A DNA stretch of 64,000 nucleotides from Sceloporus undulatus. Taxonomy: Eukaryota > Chordata > Lepidosauria > Squamata > Phrynosomatidae. The stretch lies in assembly GCF_019175285.1 (NCBI RefSeq), contig NC_056528.1, positions 21,269,980-21,333,979 of the forward strand, written 5' to 3'. The notes beneath the pieces are model-generated. The model worked only from the letters and a program-made list of their open reading frames with translations. It had not been told where the DNA came from and made no database searches. A program made the position numbers and the translations under genes. How positions within the stretch are numbered: the stretch's first letter is position 1; the number at the start of each line of letters is the position of its first letter. Positions 44,466-57,300 of the stretch are shown one piece after another.

Positions 44466-44559
44466 GAGCTAGGAGTCTCTCACTGAAGTCTTGCCCACGT
44501 CATAAATGCATGTGACTTGCTTTAAGGGTTATGTTGTAAATGTCTACCTTTCAGAGCCA

Positions 44560-45118
44560 TCATAAATATTGGGTATGCGATATCATGAGATGAGATGACA
44601 CATTAGAAAAAGCGAGAATTCTTGGTAAAGCGAAAGGCAGTAGGAAAGAAGTAAGACTTCAGTAGGGATGTGTAGACTACATCAAGGAAGGCATGCCTGC
44701 TCTTCTGAGTTTGCAGGACCAAAGCAGGGCAGTGGAAGACCAGGGACTCTGGAGGTTGCTCATTCATAGGGTCATCATAAGTCAAAGCTGATTTGATGAC
44801 AATGAACAATAAAGCTGGATGAGAATTCCATGGCTACCATGGACTGCTAAAAAGACAAATAAGCTTGAACTCTCCCTAGAAGCAAAAATGCCTCAACTGA
44901 GGCTGTTGAGCTTTGGACATATCATGAAACAAGATGAGCCATTAGAAAAGACAAAAAGTAATCTGGAAAGCAGTAGGAAAAGAAGGAGACAATTTACAGG
45001 TAGATTGATTCAACTAGGAAAGCCCTGGCTGCCCTGTTTGATTGATGACAGTGTCATTGAGATGTCTTCTTCATATGGTTGCTACAAGTCAAAGTTGACT
45101 TGATGGCAATGAACAACC
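44560..45118 (+). repeat. Two RTE/Bov-B LINE 3' fragments in tandem
   Basis: The first (about 44,560-44,812) ends GTCATCATAAGTCAAAGCTG and GATGACAATGAACAATAAA. The second (44,813-45,118) carries GCTTTGGACATATCATGAAA, GCAGTAGGAAAAGAAGGAGA and ends GACTTGATGGCAATGAACAA. Both are 3' ends of the same family. Confidence 0.8.
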
Positions 45119-45144
45119 ACAAATGCATGTGATGTCTCTTTGGG

Positions 45145-45240
45145 CATTTGTTGTTAACTGCCATCAAACTGACCTCGACTTATGGTGACCCTAAGAATGA
45201 GAGACTTCCAAGTCACCATAGAGGAAGATATTTGAGAGGG
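45145..45240 (-). repeat. RTE/Bov-B 3' fragment, opposite orientation
   Basis: TTGTTGTTAACTGCCATCAA then CTTATGGTGACCCTAAGAAT is the complement of the Bov-B-type tail. It faces the two tandem copies just before it. Confidence 0.7.
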
Positions 45241-45692
45241 GACTATCAGAATACTGTTGCAGTGGATCTTCTGCAGCAACAGGTGACCTTTGGGTTTGCT
45301 TCAAACTATATAGATTTTCTGTGGGGGAAATAGGTACAGTATAATCAGAGGAGTGTATTCACCAGTGCCTCTTCCCTAGATACAGCCTCTCTTTTTGCCT
45401 GCATTCCAGGCATGAAATGAATGCAAATTTGTTGAATTGGAAGGATGGAGGAGCAAGTTTCAGTAATTATTTTCTGCCTCATTGTTGGACCTAATGCTGG
45501 ATGCAAGAGTTGCCAGCTTGAAAACACTCCTTTGATGTGTTAAAACATGCTGCCCTTTTAACTGCAGTTCACTAAAAAGGGTCTCCCTCTCACCGCATCA
45601 ATAAGTTACAGTGGATGCCGCATCACACTGTTGACTCATGCTTAACTTGTGGTCTATTAGGATTTCTTTCACATGTACTGTTGTCAAACCAG

Positions 45693-46044
45693 GGAGCTTA
45701 TTCCATTAACAAATATGCCAGTTTACCTCTTTCGGTTTGAATTCAGGATCTGGGATGCCCCTAGATGTTATCATACCTATATCACCACCAATCTAGCCCA
45801 GATGATGCCACCTGGGTGCATTCTGGGTCCAAGCCTCGCTCAGCCAGCACATTTTTAAGGGATGAGGAGCTTCCGACTTAAAAAATTGGTCAGCTGAGTG
45901 AGGCTTCGACCTGGGATGCATTCAGGCGGTGGCATCCCGGATAGATAGGCAGCAATTTAGGTATGATAACATCCAGGGGCATCTTAGATCCTGAATTCAA
46001 GCCAGAAGAGGTCAGCCTGCTTATATGTTAATGGGATAAGCTCC
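45693..46044. mobile_element. 352-bp fold-back element with about 165-bp arms
   Basis: The left arm begins GGAGCTTATTCCATTAACA and the complement of the right arm begins GGAGCTTATCCCATTAACA. Matches continue through TTGAATTCAGGATCT, GATGTTATCATACCTA and GAAGCCTC/CAAGCCTC to a short centre near 45,870. Identity is estimated by eye at about 75-80%. No target duplication recognised; no protein. Confidence 0.88.
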
Positions 46045-46049
46045 AATGT

Positions 46050-46900
46050 GTCACCCATCTTATATCTGTGCATTTCATTTTTACTGCCCAAGTATAGCAG
46101 CCTACATTTCTAAATGCAAATCATATTTACAAATAAGTTGGCTCACCACCTCTGGTGACTCTGTTCTCCATCTCAACATCCCCACTGGGAACCAGTTGCC
46201 CCTGTATAAAATATAAGACACACCACTAGCACAGAGATATGCTGCCTGCCTTCTTCTCAGCCTTTGGTCCAGGCAGCTATAGGTGTTCCAGATCCTCTCT
46301 GCTCACCTTTCTTTAAACATTAAAAAAATTAAACTGGAGTTGAAGTATACAGCCCTCTGGATGGTGGGCTCTTGAAACACCGGTGGTAGAACAGGCTAAC
46401 TCACATCTTGGGATAAATTGTCCATCTTCTGTTCTAAAGAGGAACAGCCTTTCTGAGTGCAGAATTAACAGTTTGAACCAAATTCCAATAGACCGAAAAG
46501 TAGTCCACTCAGGCAGGACTGATTGTTTCTTGCTCAGTTTGAAACTGATCCAACATTCCGTCTGCTTTTTCTCTCTCTCATAATCCCAGAGTGCACACAG
46601 AGAATTGCAAGTTGCTGGTCATTCAAAATCAGAGCTGTAGAGGTCTTTGTCAATGGCTCAGTTATTGTCCAGAGGTTCTGGTGAATGGTGCCAAAGAGGC
46701 TGCCTAGTAGTGTCCTAATGGGAGATGGGGGGATCTTTCCTGGGGGCACACACTAAGGGGGTGCAGTGGCACCTTCTTTCCTTTCCCTCACTGAGGTGCC
46801 AGAAAAGGGAGGCAGAGTTCAGCTATCAGGAATATGAGCTGGGCAGGACACTCTCACATCACAAGCCTCACCAAGTCAAGCCTTTTTCCTGCTCTTTCCC
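46050..46900. other. Unplaced sequence upstream of ASS1 coding exons
   Basis: No gene or clear repeat recognised. Confidence 0.4.
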
Positions 46901-46907
46901 TTAGAAT

Positions 46908-47005
46908 AGTGGTTCTCATGCCATGACCCTTTAATACAGTTCCTCATGTTGTGTTGATCCTCAACCGTGTCTCAGTTCCTAAAACCATCAGAAATATGTA
47001 AATTA
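46908..47005 (+). mobile_element. SPIN/OposCharlie-like hAT remnant
   Basis: AGTGGTTCTCATGCCATGAC, CCTTTAATACAGTTCCTCAT, GTTGTGTTGATCCTCAACCG and AAACCATCAGAAATATGTAA resemble the OposCharlie3/SPIN group of hAT transposons as I remember their termini. A second hAT-like half with GTAGGTCTCCAGATGTTAGG follows (47,012-47,110). Confidence 0.6.
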
Positions 47006-47601
47006 TGCTTACAGCCAGAGTAGGCAATATGTAGGTCTCCAGATGTTAGGGCTACAACTCACATCCTCGCTAATACCTGACGGGAGTTCATCATTTGCCA
47101 TTGACACCTGGCTTCCTGAAAGAGAAGAGTTAGAAAGGGACCCTATGTGAGGTAGAATCCTCTTTTTAAAAAACCCAGTTTGCTTAGCCACAGAAAGTAT
47201 TATAAACTCCTCGTGATTTCAAGTGAGGTTAAACATTAAGACTGCCTTCTGAGACATGTTCCAAAACATCTGGACATGGTCTGCTGATAAGATAACAGGG
47301 GGAACAGTGGAATAATATACAAGCAATGTACACAGTCTGAAAACAGTGCTTGCTTCTTATTGGAAACTTGTATGGTGGTCATAGCCTTTTGTTGCAGAAA
47401 CGTCATGCTTTTGTAAGGATTCTGTATGAAGTTGTTCAGGGCGGAACTGTGGGCTTCCAAGCCAGAATCTACTCAGTGTTGCTCTGTTAAATAAATTGTT
47501 GCATTCAATCTATTATCAGACTTAATTAAAGGTTATAGAAAAATCCCCTTCATTGCTGAACATAATGGTACTCCTCAGAGTAGCTAAGAAGGAACCAAAG
47601 A

Positions 47602-47759
47602 GCCTGGACAGACAGGGCAAAATAAAGCTGCTTCGGGTCACTTTGGAGGTATGCTGTTTAAATGATACATGCGTCTTAAGAGTCCAGAAGCCATGCCAAA
47701 ACCATGCTCCACCTCCAAAGTGACCCGAAGAAGCTTTATTTTGGCCTGTCTGTATGGGC
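47602..47759. mobile_element. Fold-back hAT-like MITE, 158 bp, with 7-bp direct repeats
   Basis: Arms GCCTGGACAGACAGGGC / complement GCCCATACAGACAGGCC, continuing AAAATAAAGCTGCTTCGGGT. Exact direct repeat CCAAAGA at 47,595-47,601 and 47,760-47,766 (8 bp with one mismatch). Same family as 21,713-21,945. About 460 bp upstream of the ASS1 first coding exon. Confidence 0.85.
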
Positions 47760-48220
47760 CCAAAGATTTCTCACTGAAAATGTTTTAGGCTGGTAGGTAA
47801 TGTACATTAGCTTACAAAAGACCATCTCCGGGCAGAGAGGAATACTGCTAGCAATGCAAGGGTATTTTCTGTTCTGTCTTTGATGGCACATCACAACGAG
47901 AATCTTTTTGGACTGTCACGACGAGTTGGAAACTGACCATTAATGACCACCATGGATTCCAAGCTATTTGCCTATATCCTCCTATGTATATAGTGGATGC
48001 ACAGACTGTAATTAACCCTCTAATGACTCTAAGCAATAGCAACTTCCCCAAGGATGCATCATGAGCCTGTGACAGAAACATTTTGTATTTCCATCTGCTG
48101 GGCTTCAGAACTCCTTAGCACCTTCTCATGTTGGCTGGAAGAAGAGTGATGGGAAGTGTCTTCTTTTGCATGCACCCACTGTGATTGACTGGGTTTTGTT
48201 TTGTTTTTGCTCCTTGACAG

Positions 48221-48333
48221 ATCTGATGTCTGAGTCCAAAGGTACCGTGGTGCTTGCCTACAGTGGTGGCCTGGACACATCATGCATCCTGGTCTGGCTG
48301 AAGGAGCAGGGCTATGAGGTCATTGCTTACCTG
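48221..48333 (+). CDS. ASS1: ASS1 first coding exon (residues 1-36)
   Basis: Acceptor TTGACAG at 48,214-48,220, five UTR bases, then ATG at 48,226. Encodes the PP-loop ATP-binding motif and ends VIAYL|GTAAGG. Confidence 0.96.
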
Positions 48334-51300
48334 GTAAGGGGACAAAGAGTGCATATGGCAGGACTCCTAAAGGGAAGTGCTGTAATTTGGGGTAGCTGGG
48401 GTCATGCTTTGCATGTGGAAGATCCTGGGTTCAGTTCCCATTAATGTTACACAATGCAGGAAAGATCTCTCTTTGAAACTCCAGAGTGTGTCTGCCAATC
48501 CGTGCAGGTAGTACTAAGGTAGATGGATCAATGGTTGGATGCTGCAATCTGCTCCTGGGAAAACAGTTTAGTGACAGAATTTTGCATGAGCACATGTGGA
48601 ATGGAATTAATAAAGGGAAAAAACCCAACAAAGCAAATTTAAGTGGCCATCCAGGACATGCATTCATGGGAGCAAATCCATTGGAACGCAGTGGTTCTGA
48701 CTTTTGAATAAGCATATAGAGGATCATGCACTTTACATGTGTATCCCATATTAATAGCTTTTAACAACAACAGATCTGCTTTAAAAGAGCTGTCCAAGGT
48801 GCTAAATCTGTTCTGGGGATGAGGGTCACCAGTTTGTGTAGTTCCTTATTATTCAGCCTGCTCCCTGGAGCACTTGCGCCAGCTCACTGAATGGAAGCAT
48901 TGCTAGATAATATATGGATGCCAGTTCAGGAAAGATTCTGCAAAGGAGCCTTCCTCTTTGCACCCGCCTTGGAAAAAATAATTAGACATATTCATGTATT
49001 TTTGTTTTTGTTAATCTTTCAGGCCAACATTGGACAAGATGAAGACTTTGAAAAAGCAAGGCAGAAAGCTGTCTCCCTGGGAGCCAAAAAGGTAATACGT
49101 CACAAGCACAGTGTGATCAGCTGGGCACAGAGCCACAGGGCAGTTGAACTAGTTGTACGACGCTTGGCAGGTTTTAATTCTCCCCCCCTTATTTTATTTG
49201 ACCCTTACTATGTAAAAGTGCTGTGCAAACTTTACAACACACTATAAATAAATATTAATGATAAGTTTGCTGGGCTGTTTTCTCCAATTAAAATGTATCA
49301 CATCAAGCTACTATAGAAATACTTTAAACATCACAATCCAGGTTTTCTCCTCTATATAAAGATAAATTATTAGGACCATCAATAAATAAACTTAAAATGA
49401 ATTTTTTCAGAACTTTGAAAGTTCTGGTGGAAGGCTATGTGGAGACAAATTATGTTCTATCAAACATGAGAAAAGGATACTGCATACAGTGGATCCTTAG
49501 TATCTGTTAGGGTTTGGTTCCAGGACCTCAATGATACCAAATTCTGTGGATGTTCAGGTCCCATTATATACAATGATGTAGTAAAATGGTGTCCCTTGTA
49601 TAAAATGGCAAAATCAAGGCTTACTTTTTGAAGTGGGGAGGGCAAGGGGAATTTTCAAGCCATGGAGGTTAATCAAATGCCAGCCAAAATAGAAAAGTCT
49701 TTACTTGTCTGCTAAAAGACAGTAGGGAGAGATGCCTATTTCTAGTTGCCCTCATGGTTCCCTTGCAAGACTTTATTTCTGCAGTCCCACCACTGGGCAC
49801 CATCGCTCTTGAACCACTGCTGCAACCACTGCCAGTGTGTGTCTGAACTGAACCAGTCCAGAAGCACCATTGCAGTGTTTCCAGAGGAACAGAAGCAAAA
49901 TAGAACAATTATTTATTAAACAGGAGTTCAAGATACAGTTAAGGATTACTTGGTGAAGAGGAGCTTCAGGTTACAGAGTTTCATGGCCTAGTTGTTGTTG
50001 TTACTTATTTAACTCCTCTGAATCCTAATGGTCTTCAACATATCTCAGGAACTCTTTCCCTGCCTCCTTATTATCCCAGTTGATTAAGAGCCTGTACAGA
50101 CCAGTGTTATATAGTGGCATGGGGGCAGCATGGAGATGTGGTGTATGCATGTCAGCCACCCTCACACCGCCCCCACACCGGCATCATGCTGTGTGCCCAA
50201 CCACACGGCGGGGGGCATCACAGTACTCTGTTGGCACAGCGTTTAAATGCGCTGCACCAAATGAGCACCAGAAAGCCTCTGTCACTGCGGCTAGGGCACC
50301 CTTTCTGTGGCACCACAGATTGGGACCACAGTATGTGGTTGCCATGGCCCTGATCTGGCAAGGAAAGGGGCAGCACACAGCTGCCCTTAGGGGCCATCTG
50401 AGCCCCTAACTGTCCTAACTGACCCAACACACAAACTCCTTACCATCTTCTATGGGTCTATTCACACTGTGAAAATAATTCAAAATGAATCTGGGTTGAA
50501 TCTCAGTTGTTGACACGCATCCCGAATGCACCCAATTAAGTTTTGGGGGGAGCTGCCAAAACCCCCCCTCTTAATCAGGTTTCCTCCCGAGTTGATTTAA
50601 AAAGACCTGCACTATTGGTAATATGAATAACTGATGTGAATAGACCCAAATAGACCTGGAATAAAACGCTGCATGTCTTGGACATGTTCTGAATACATTT
50701 GCATCATTGACTCTGCCACCACTTATGACTATCACTCTTGAGACCATGTTATACAGGAGTTGTCTCTTAATATCCACTCTTTTGTTAATTGCTGACAAGT
50801 CATTTTCAACTTATGGCAACCCTGTGAGCAAGAGACCTACAACACACTGTGTCCAACCCACAGCTGAGGCTTCTTTGATGGAGTCTACTTATAATGTAAT
50901 CTTCCTCTTTTCCTAGTGCCTTCTACTTTAAACATTTACTGAAACATTATCCCTTTATTCCTCGGCCACAAATAAACTAAATTGTACAATTTCTTGGGTG
51001 TATAGTGGACATGTTCATCTACAAATCACAGTGTGTTGAAACAGCTGAGCAGATATTAGTCTCTGATAACAGATGAGAGTTATGGTATGCTAACTCTCTT
51101 CCCTTTCACCCAGATGTTTGTGCCATCATCTATTGATTGATTTATGGCAAGTGTTAATAATGTAGCTGTTAGTTTCTGTGTCCAATTTTGGTCTGAATCC
51201 AAACCCAAATATATAGGCAATGTATATATGCTGAAAGTCTTAAATTCCATGCTTTGGAAGCAGTAGATTGTAATAAAAAAAACACTGTGCTAAAATACAT

Positions 51301-54300
51301 CTGTTAATCTTAAAGGTGCCACAAGTCTATGTGTTACATAGATGTGCAGAATCCAACTTATTTCTCTCTTCTCTTCTCTTCTCTTCTCTTCTCTTCTTCT
51401 CATCCCCTACTTCAGGTTTACATTGAAGATATTAGCAGAGAGTTTGTGGAAGAATTTATCTGGCCAGCAGTCCAAGCCAACGCTGTCTATGAGGACCGAT
51501 ACCTTCTAGGTACTTCTCTGGCCCGGCCTTGCATTGCCCGTAAGCAGATGGAAATAGCCCAGAAAGAAGGAGCCCAGTATGTCTCTCATGGAGCCACTGG
51601 AAAGGTGAGACGAGAAAAGCCTTGGGAATCTGAACTGGATGAAGGGTATTGTCGTGAGCTGGCCTCTGCCAAGAAGCAGATGGATTCTGGAGTCCTTGTT
51701 AGCATTATAAGTTAGCATTATATGTATATAGCATTATATGTTTGTTTATTGTTTTTATACACCACTCTCAGAAATACTCTCAGATCAGCTTACAAATTGG
51801 TAATAAGAAAGTTTCCTGCTCTCAGGCTCACAGTATAAAACAGTAAATTTTATTCAGACACCAAAGCAGTTCATGGTATGGCGATGTACGTTTCCACTGT
51901 GGATGAGACATCTCTAAGATTTTATGTCCTCGACTGCCCTGCTCAGGTCCTGTAGATTCAGGCCTGTGACCTCCCTGAAACTAAGCCATAGTTTACATTA
52001 ACCATGGTTTGTTCCTTAAATCATGGGAAGAGAATGCTAGACTAGCTGGTCTGGTCTTCAATTAACCCAGAGTGTCTTATTGTGTCATATAATTCTTACC
52101 ACAAGATGAAGATAGAGAAGTTTCCAATTCAGGGGCTCTTCCCCACTAGATGAGTGTAGTGACATGATTCCATTTTTACTCGTATGGTTGCATCTTATAC
52201 AATCCTGGTAATTGCAACTTGGGAGGAGTACTGAGAATTCTTAGTCAGAGAGTTCTAGTGCCTCACCAGACTATTTCAGGATTCCTTGAGGATGCAGCTG
52301 TGGAATCACAGTGCTCTAACTGTGAAATGTGAAAGGGTCCTAGATCTTGTCTGGGCACAGAATAATCAATTCATTCCAGAAATAAATGTTTACCTGTCCT
52401 TTCCAACATGCTGTTACTGCTGCCCTTTGGAAAGTTTTATGGAAGAGTTGTTCCACAAGAGGGGGCCAGCAGCCCATAGTTTCTAGATGCATCCCTGGTC
52501 TTAATCTGTTGCAGGTAGATTCCATCTCCTGACAAGGCAGTACTTGTCCAGCAGAGGTAGAAAGAGACCGTGGAACAGGGTTCAGGAGTTTCTAAAGTAA
52601 ATTCAGTAGTGCAATTTAAGTTGCTTTCCATTCTGAGCATTTGAGAGACTGCTGTTCCAACATCCTATTTTGCAGGCTCCCAGAACTTTGTTTAAGGTGG
52701 ATGGATTGGTTGACAACTGGGGAGAAGATTGTTATTAACTTTGCTTACTAGCAGGTAGTTGGTGGCAGGGAGGGGGGCAAATTGCTTTTGTGTTCATTAT
52801 CACTGCAACATCATTATATATAAATACTCTTACATACCTGCCAACTCTCCTAATCTGGTAAGGACAGTCACAGTCCTCTGTCATCCTACTTTTTCAGATG
52901 CTCCTAAAATGTCTGAGTTTCTCTCTTTTCTCCAGCCTTTGTCCTCAGTTCACCTTTATTGCTGCAAACTGAGTGCAAAGTGCAAAAGGAATTTGCATTC
53001 AAGTAATTCAGCACCAGGGAGAGTTAAGGAGGGATAGAATCTTACTGTTCCTTGGAGGCTCAGGCAAAAGCAAACTTTTGCATCCTTTCCTGGTTTGTTT
53101 GCTCTTCCTCATTAATAATGTCATCTTGACCATGATCTGATACCGGTTGGCCATACCTGTCCCAGTTTTCATCCATGACATGTTGGAGGAGCCCAATGTA
53201 TGCTTAGCAGTACCCTCCATGTGTTCAGTATATGCAAACTCTGCCTGGAAATAATGGTTTCTGAAGTCAGATGAAAGTCATCTAGTTGTTTTTCTTTAGG
53301 TGAGTGCTGATCATTTTCAATTTCATTTCATTTCACTTTTAACACAGTAATTTCTCCAGCTATGTATTGTGAGAGAGTGGCTCAATTGTCTACCTACGAT
53401 AAATGCATGAGAAGGAAGCATAGCAACTTAGAGTCACCCAGTCCAACCCCATTCTGCCATGCAGGGAATCACAACAACAGCACTCTGGAGAGGTGTCCAT
53501 CCAATCTCTGTTCCACTTGCTAGAGTCACAGGCCTATATTCTATCCAAATGTTACTCTGTTGTCACTTAAGATGGAATTGAGGAATTTCACTGCGGTGGG
53601 AGCCACCCTCCTTTTCAGCGATGCGAGGAATAGAGAGAAAGAGTAATAAATGACAGTAATAAAATTTCAGTTCCATAAGCCACAGAAAATTAACTTTCCC
53701 TGTGAGCCAGTTGTCTTGTGTGAACCTAACTGCCCCTTTCTTAAGCAGAGGATATTTAATTTCTCAAGGAGCCTCTGCTACTTTTTGAAGTGAAATGTTT
53801 TGCAGGCCTTAACTTTAGTAACTTGCTCAGTAGCTTTAGTAGAATCAGTGTGGTATAGTGGTTTAACTGTTGGATGAGAACTCTGGAGACCAGATGATGT
53901 TAGCCACAGGCCTGCATGTTATTAAGATGTTGTTTTGTTCTGAGTTAGGATGGTATGGAGGGATATCCATGCAGGCAGGACACTCCTCCTTCTGGCCATG
54001 TGGATACTGTCCTGATTTGGCAGAGACAGTCCTGATAATCCTTTGCTGTCCCACTTGCTCAGATGTTTGTAAAATGTCCTAGTTTTTATCTTCACCTCCT
54101 CCTGCTTTCTTTCCTTGTCCTCTGTTAACTTAGCAGGAGGGAGTAAAATCATCAGGGCCCCACCTCCTGTGACATTGCAAGGTCTTGGTCCTTACTCTCA
54201 GGTTTGTCCCTGAAATTTCAGGGCTAGTTCTGCCCTAACAAGCCTAGCCCTCTAATCTAACCAGATTGTGTTCTGGTGGATGCTGTCCTGTGATCAGTAT

Positions 54301-57300
54301 GTGCTTAGGGTAGTGGCTTCCAACCGCCAGTCTCAGCTTCTGAGTGTCGGATGGAGTATGGTTTTTTTTTTGGGGGGGGGGGTGCACCAACATTTCCTTT
54401 TCTGCATACACAGGATGGTCCTGAACACACACTTTGCAATGCAGAAAGAAGTATGCAGGCTTATTTGCTTGTCCTTCTGGTTAAAAGAGGAACGAGCAGA
54501 GGGGAAAAATTGGACTACAACTCCCAGAATCCCCCATCCACTCTACTTACTGCTTGCTGTTTGCATGAAAGGCTGTGTCTGCGGGATGGCTTTGTGCCAG
54601 TATTTGCCTTTGCAGTGACAGAAGCAGATGGGCCAGAGATTATTTGCTCACAGAGAAGGTTAATTAGGGAAAGAAACAGGCTGAGGATGTCTCAAACTAT
54701 TAGCTGAAGCTTTCCTCTATAAAAGGCAGAACTCTGCTCTGCTGTTTGCCTCTTCCTTGGACCAGTGTTTACCAATGGACACCAGGCTTCTGGAAGGCCC
54801 ATGTAAATGGTTTTGGATACTGCTGTCCTTTAAAGAGGGGAGAGCAACTGAGGAAGGCTGCAGGGCCCCCAGTCTCCAAATGTCCCCAAATGCCTTCTAG
54901 ATGACATGAGGGCATTTTTACCATGTTTTGGGGGCTTTCTTGGGACACATTTTAAAAGATCTTTGAAAAGTTTTTTTGACCCACCCCCAAATATGGTGGG
55001 AAAGACCCTAGATGCCATTAGGGGGGATTTTAACACAATACATAAAATTAATAATTTAAAAAGATTAAAACATCGCGTTAAAAGAGTAAAAAGATTAAAA
55101 CCCACAGCTATCACATCCTTTCCAGGGTGAAAAAAGGAGCTGCAAAAAGGAAAAGCCGGATCAGGGCCGTGGCATGTGGTTGCCACAGCCCCGAACCAGT
55201 ACACCTGAAGGTGGTTGCAGCCCCTAAGAGTCACTTTGGATCATTGTAACAACCTGGATTTAATTTGTAGCATTTAGATAGTCTTTGGACTAATTTTTTT
55301 CTTCTCTTTCTCTCTTTTTTTCCTTTAGGGTAATGACCAGATTCGGTTTGAGCTCACCTATTATGCCCTCTGTCCCCAAATTGAGGTAAGGACGTCGGTG
55401 AAGAACATTTGCACAACCACTTCTCACTAGGGCTGCCTCTTTTCACAACACAAAACCTTAGTTGTTGCATGCCTTCAGATGGTTGATAACCCCAAGGTGA
55501 ACCTATCAGAGAGTTTTCCTGGCAAAATTTATTCAGAGGGATTTTGCCATTGTTTTCTTCTGAAGCGAAGAGAGGGTGACTTGCCCAAGATCACCCTGTG
55601 AGTTTTCATGTCTAAGTAGGAATTTGAACCCCGATCTCTAGGAATCCCAATCCAACACTCAAATCACTACACCAAAATGGTTTTCAATTGGACTTTCAAG
55701 TGGACTTTGACTTATAGTGATGCTATGGTGATGTTGAGAGATAGGAACATAATGTTGGACAGAGCTATGGGACCAAGTGTCCTGTCCTTTCCTGTCCCCC
55801 TGAAGCCAGTGGGTCTCCAAATTTTGGTTAGAATCATAGAGTTAGGAGAGACCCCAAGGGCTATCCAGTCAAACCCCAATCTCCCATGGAGGAATACCCA
55901 ATCAAAGCACCCTTGACAGATGGCCATCCAGTCTCTGCTTAAAAACCTTCAAAGAAGGAGACTCCACCACACTCTGAGGGAGTGTGTTCCACTGTCCTCC
56001 CTTTGTTTTGGGGTTCAGATCCCAGAAACCCCAGCCAACTTGGCCAACAGTCAGGATTTATGGATGCTGAAGTCCAAAACATTTGAAGGACCAAAGGTTG
56101 GAAACTACTACCCTAAGCCATCCTGCTGCCCTCAGAGGGATGCTGTGTGATCACCAGTATCATACCATCATCGAATCCTAGATTTGGAAGGCACTCCATG
56201 GACCATCGAGTCTAACCCATGTTAACTGCAGGATTTCCAGCAAGTCTAGCCCCTCAGCCCCTGTACATGGAATGAAGGAACATCATCTTGTTGTTTGGCT
56301 TGAGTAGCATAATGTCTTGGGTGAATGGGAATGGAAATCCTATTTATGGCATTCGGAGCAAGGGGCAGTGTATGGTTCCCAGTTCAGAATTGTCCCAGGC
56401 CTTGGTTTTCTGAGCCAAAACCTTAGACCTGAATTATTCTGCAGTGCAGCGTTGTGGAAAAACCAACATGTTGGGTCTCCAGAATGAGCTGCTAATGACG
56501 GTTCTGCCATCTATGGGCCAGCAGGGAATGTTGTTGAAAGGGGGAAGAATCAGTAAACATTTTAAGTACTGAAACAAATGTCAACGGATGAATGAAATGG
56601 AAAACAAAGCTGTCAATAAGGGAAACAAACAGAGTTACAAATCATGTTTTTGGTTGTACACATCTATATGCAAAATTGATTCATTGGCTTGATCTGCATA
56701 TGAGTAAAATCATTTGTATGTATATGTATAATTTTTTAATATTTAAAAATATTTTAATATTTAATATAACTAGTTAAATATAATGGCTGGCATTCTGCTT
56801 GGGACATACATCTTTGTAAATGCCCTTGTTGTTATTGTGTGCCTTCAAGTAATTTCTGACTTATGGCAACCCTAAAGTGTTGGGATATCATGGGGTATCG
56901 TGGGGTTTCCATGGCTGCACAGGGAATCTTGATCTCCAGAGTTGTAATCCAGTGCTTGAACATCTACACCAGTCGTCCCCAAACTCTGTTCTTTAAGGGA
57001 TTTTGGACTTCAGCTCCCAGAATCCCAGACTATTGACCAACATGGCTGAGGCTTCTGGGAGGTGAAGCCCCAAATCTCTTAAAGGGCACAGTTTGGGGAC
57101 CACTGCTCTATATCATTCTGGCATTTAGGCTACCACATGTATATAGCCTTATGTGCGTACAAAATTGAATGGAGTAGTTTCACAACATTCATATTTGTCT
57201 GGGGCTGCTGTGACATTACAGTGTATGGGCACCTGTTGCACAATGGTGAAATTAGTGATGCTCCATGGCATGATGCTCAGTGGACACTAATGCACATTGG

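Noticed and set aside
39300-48200. TOR1A/TOR1B or another gene between C9orf78 and ASS1
   Set aside because: No AAA+ motifs or other conserved coding segments found; all longer frames belong to the L2 LINE or are chance.
54268-54707. Overlapping plus-strand reading frames of 116-118 codons around a poly-T/poly-G run
   Set aside because: No recognisable protein, low-complexity start, lies in an ASS1 intron, no splice or family support.
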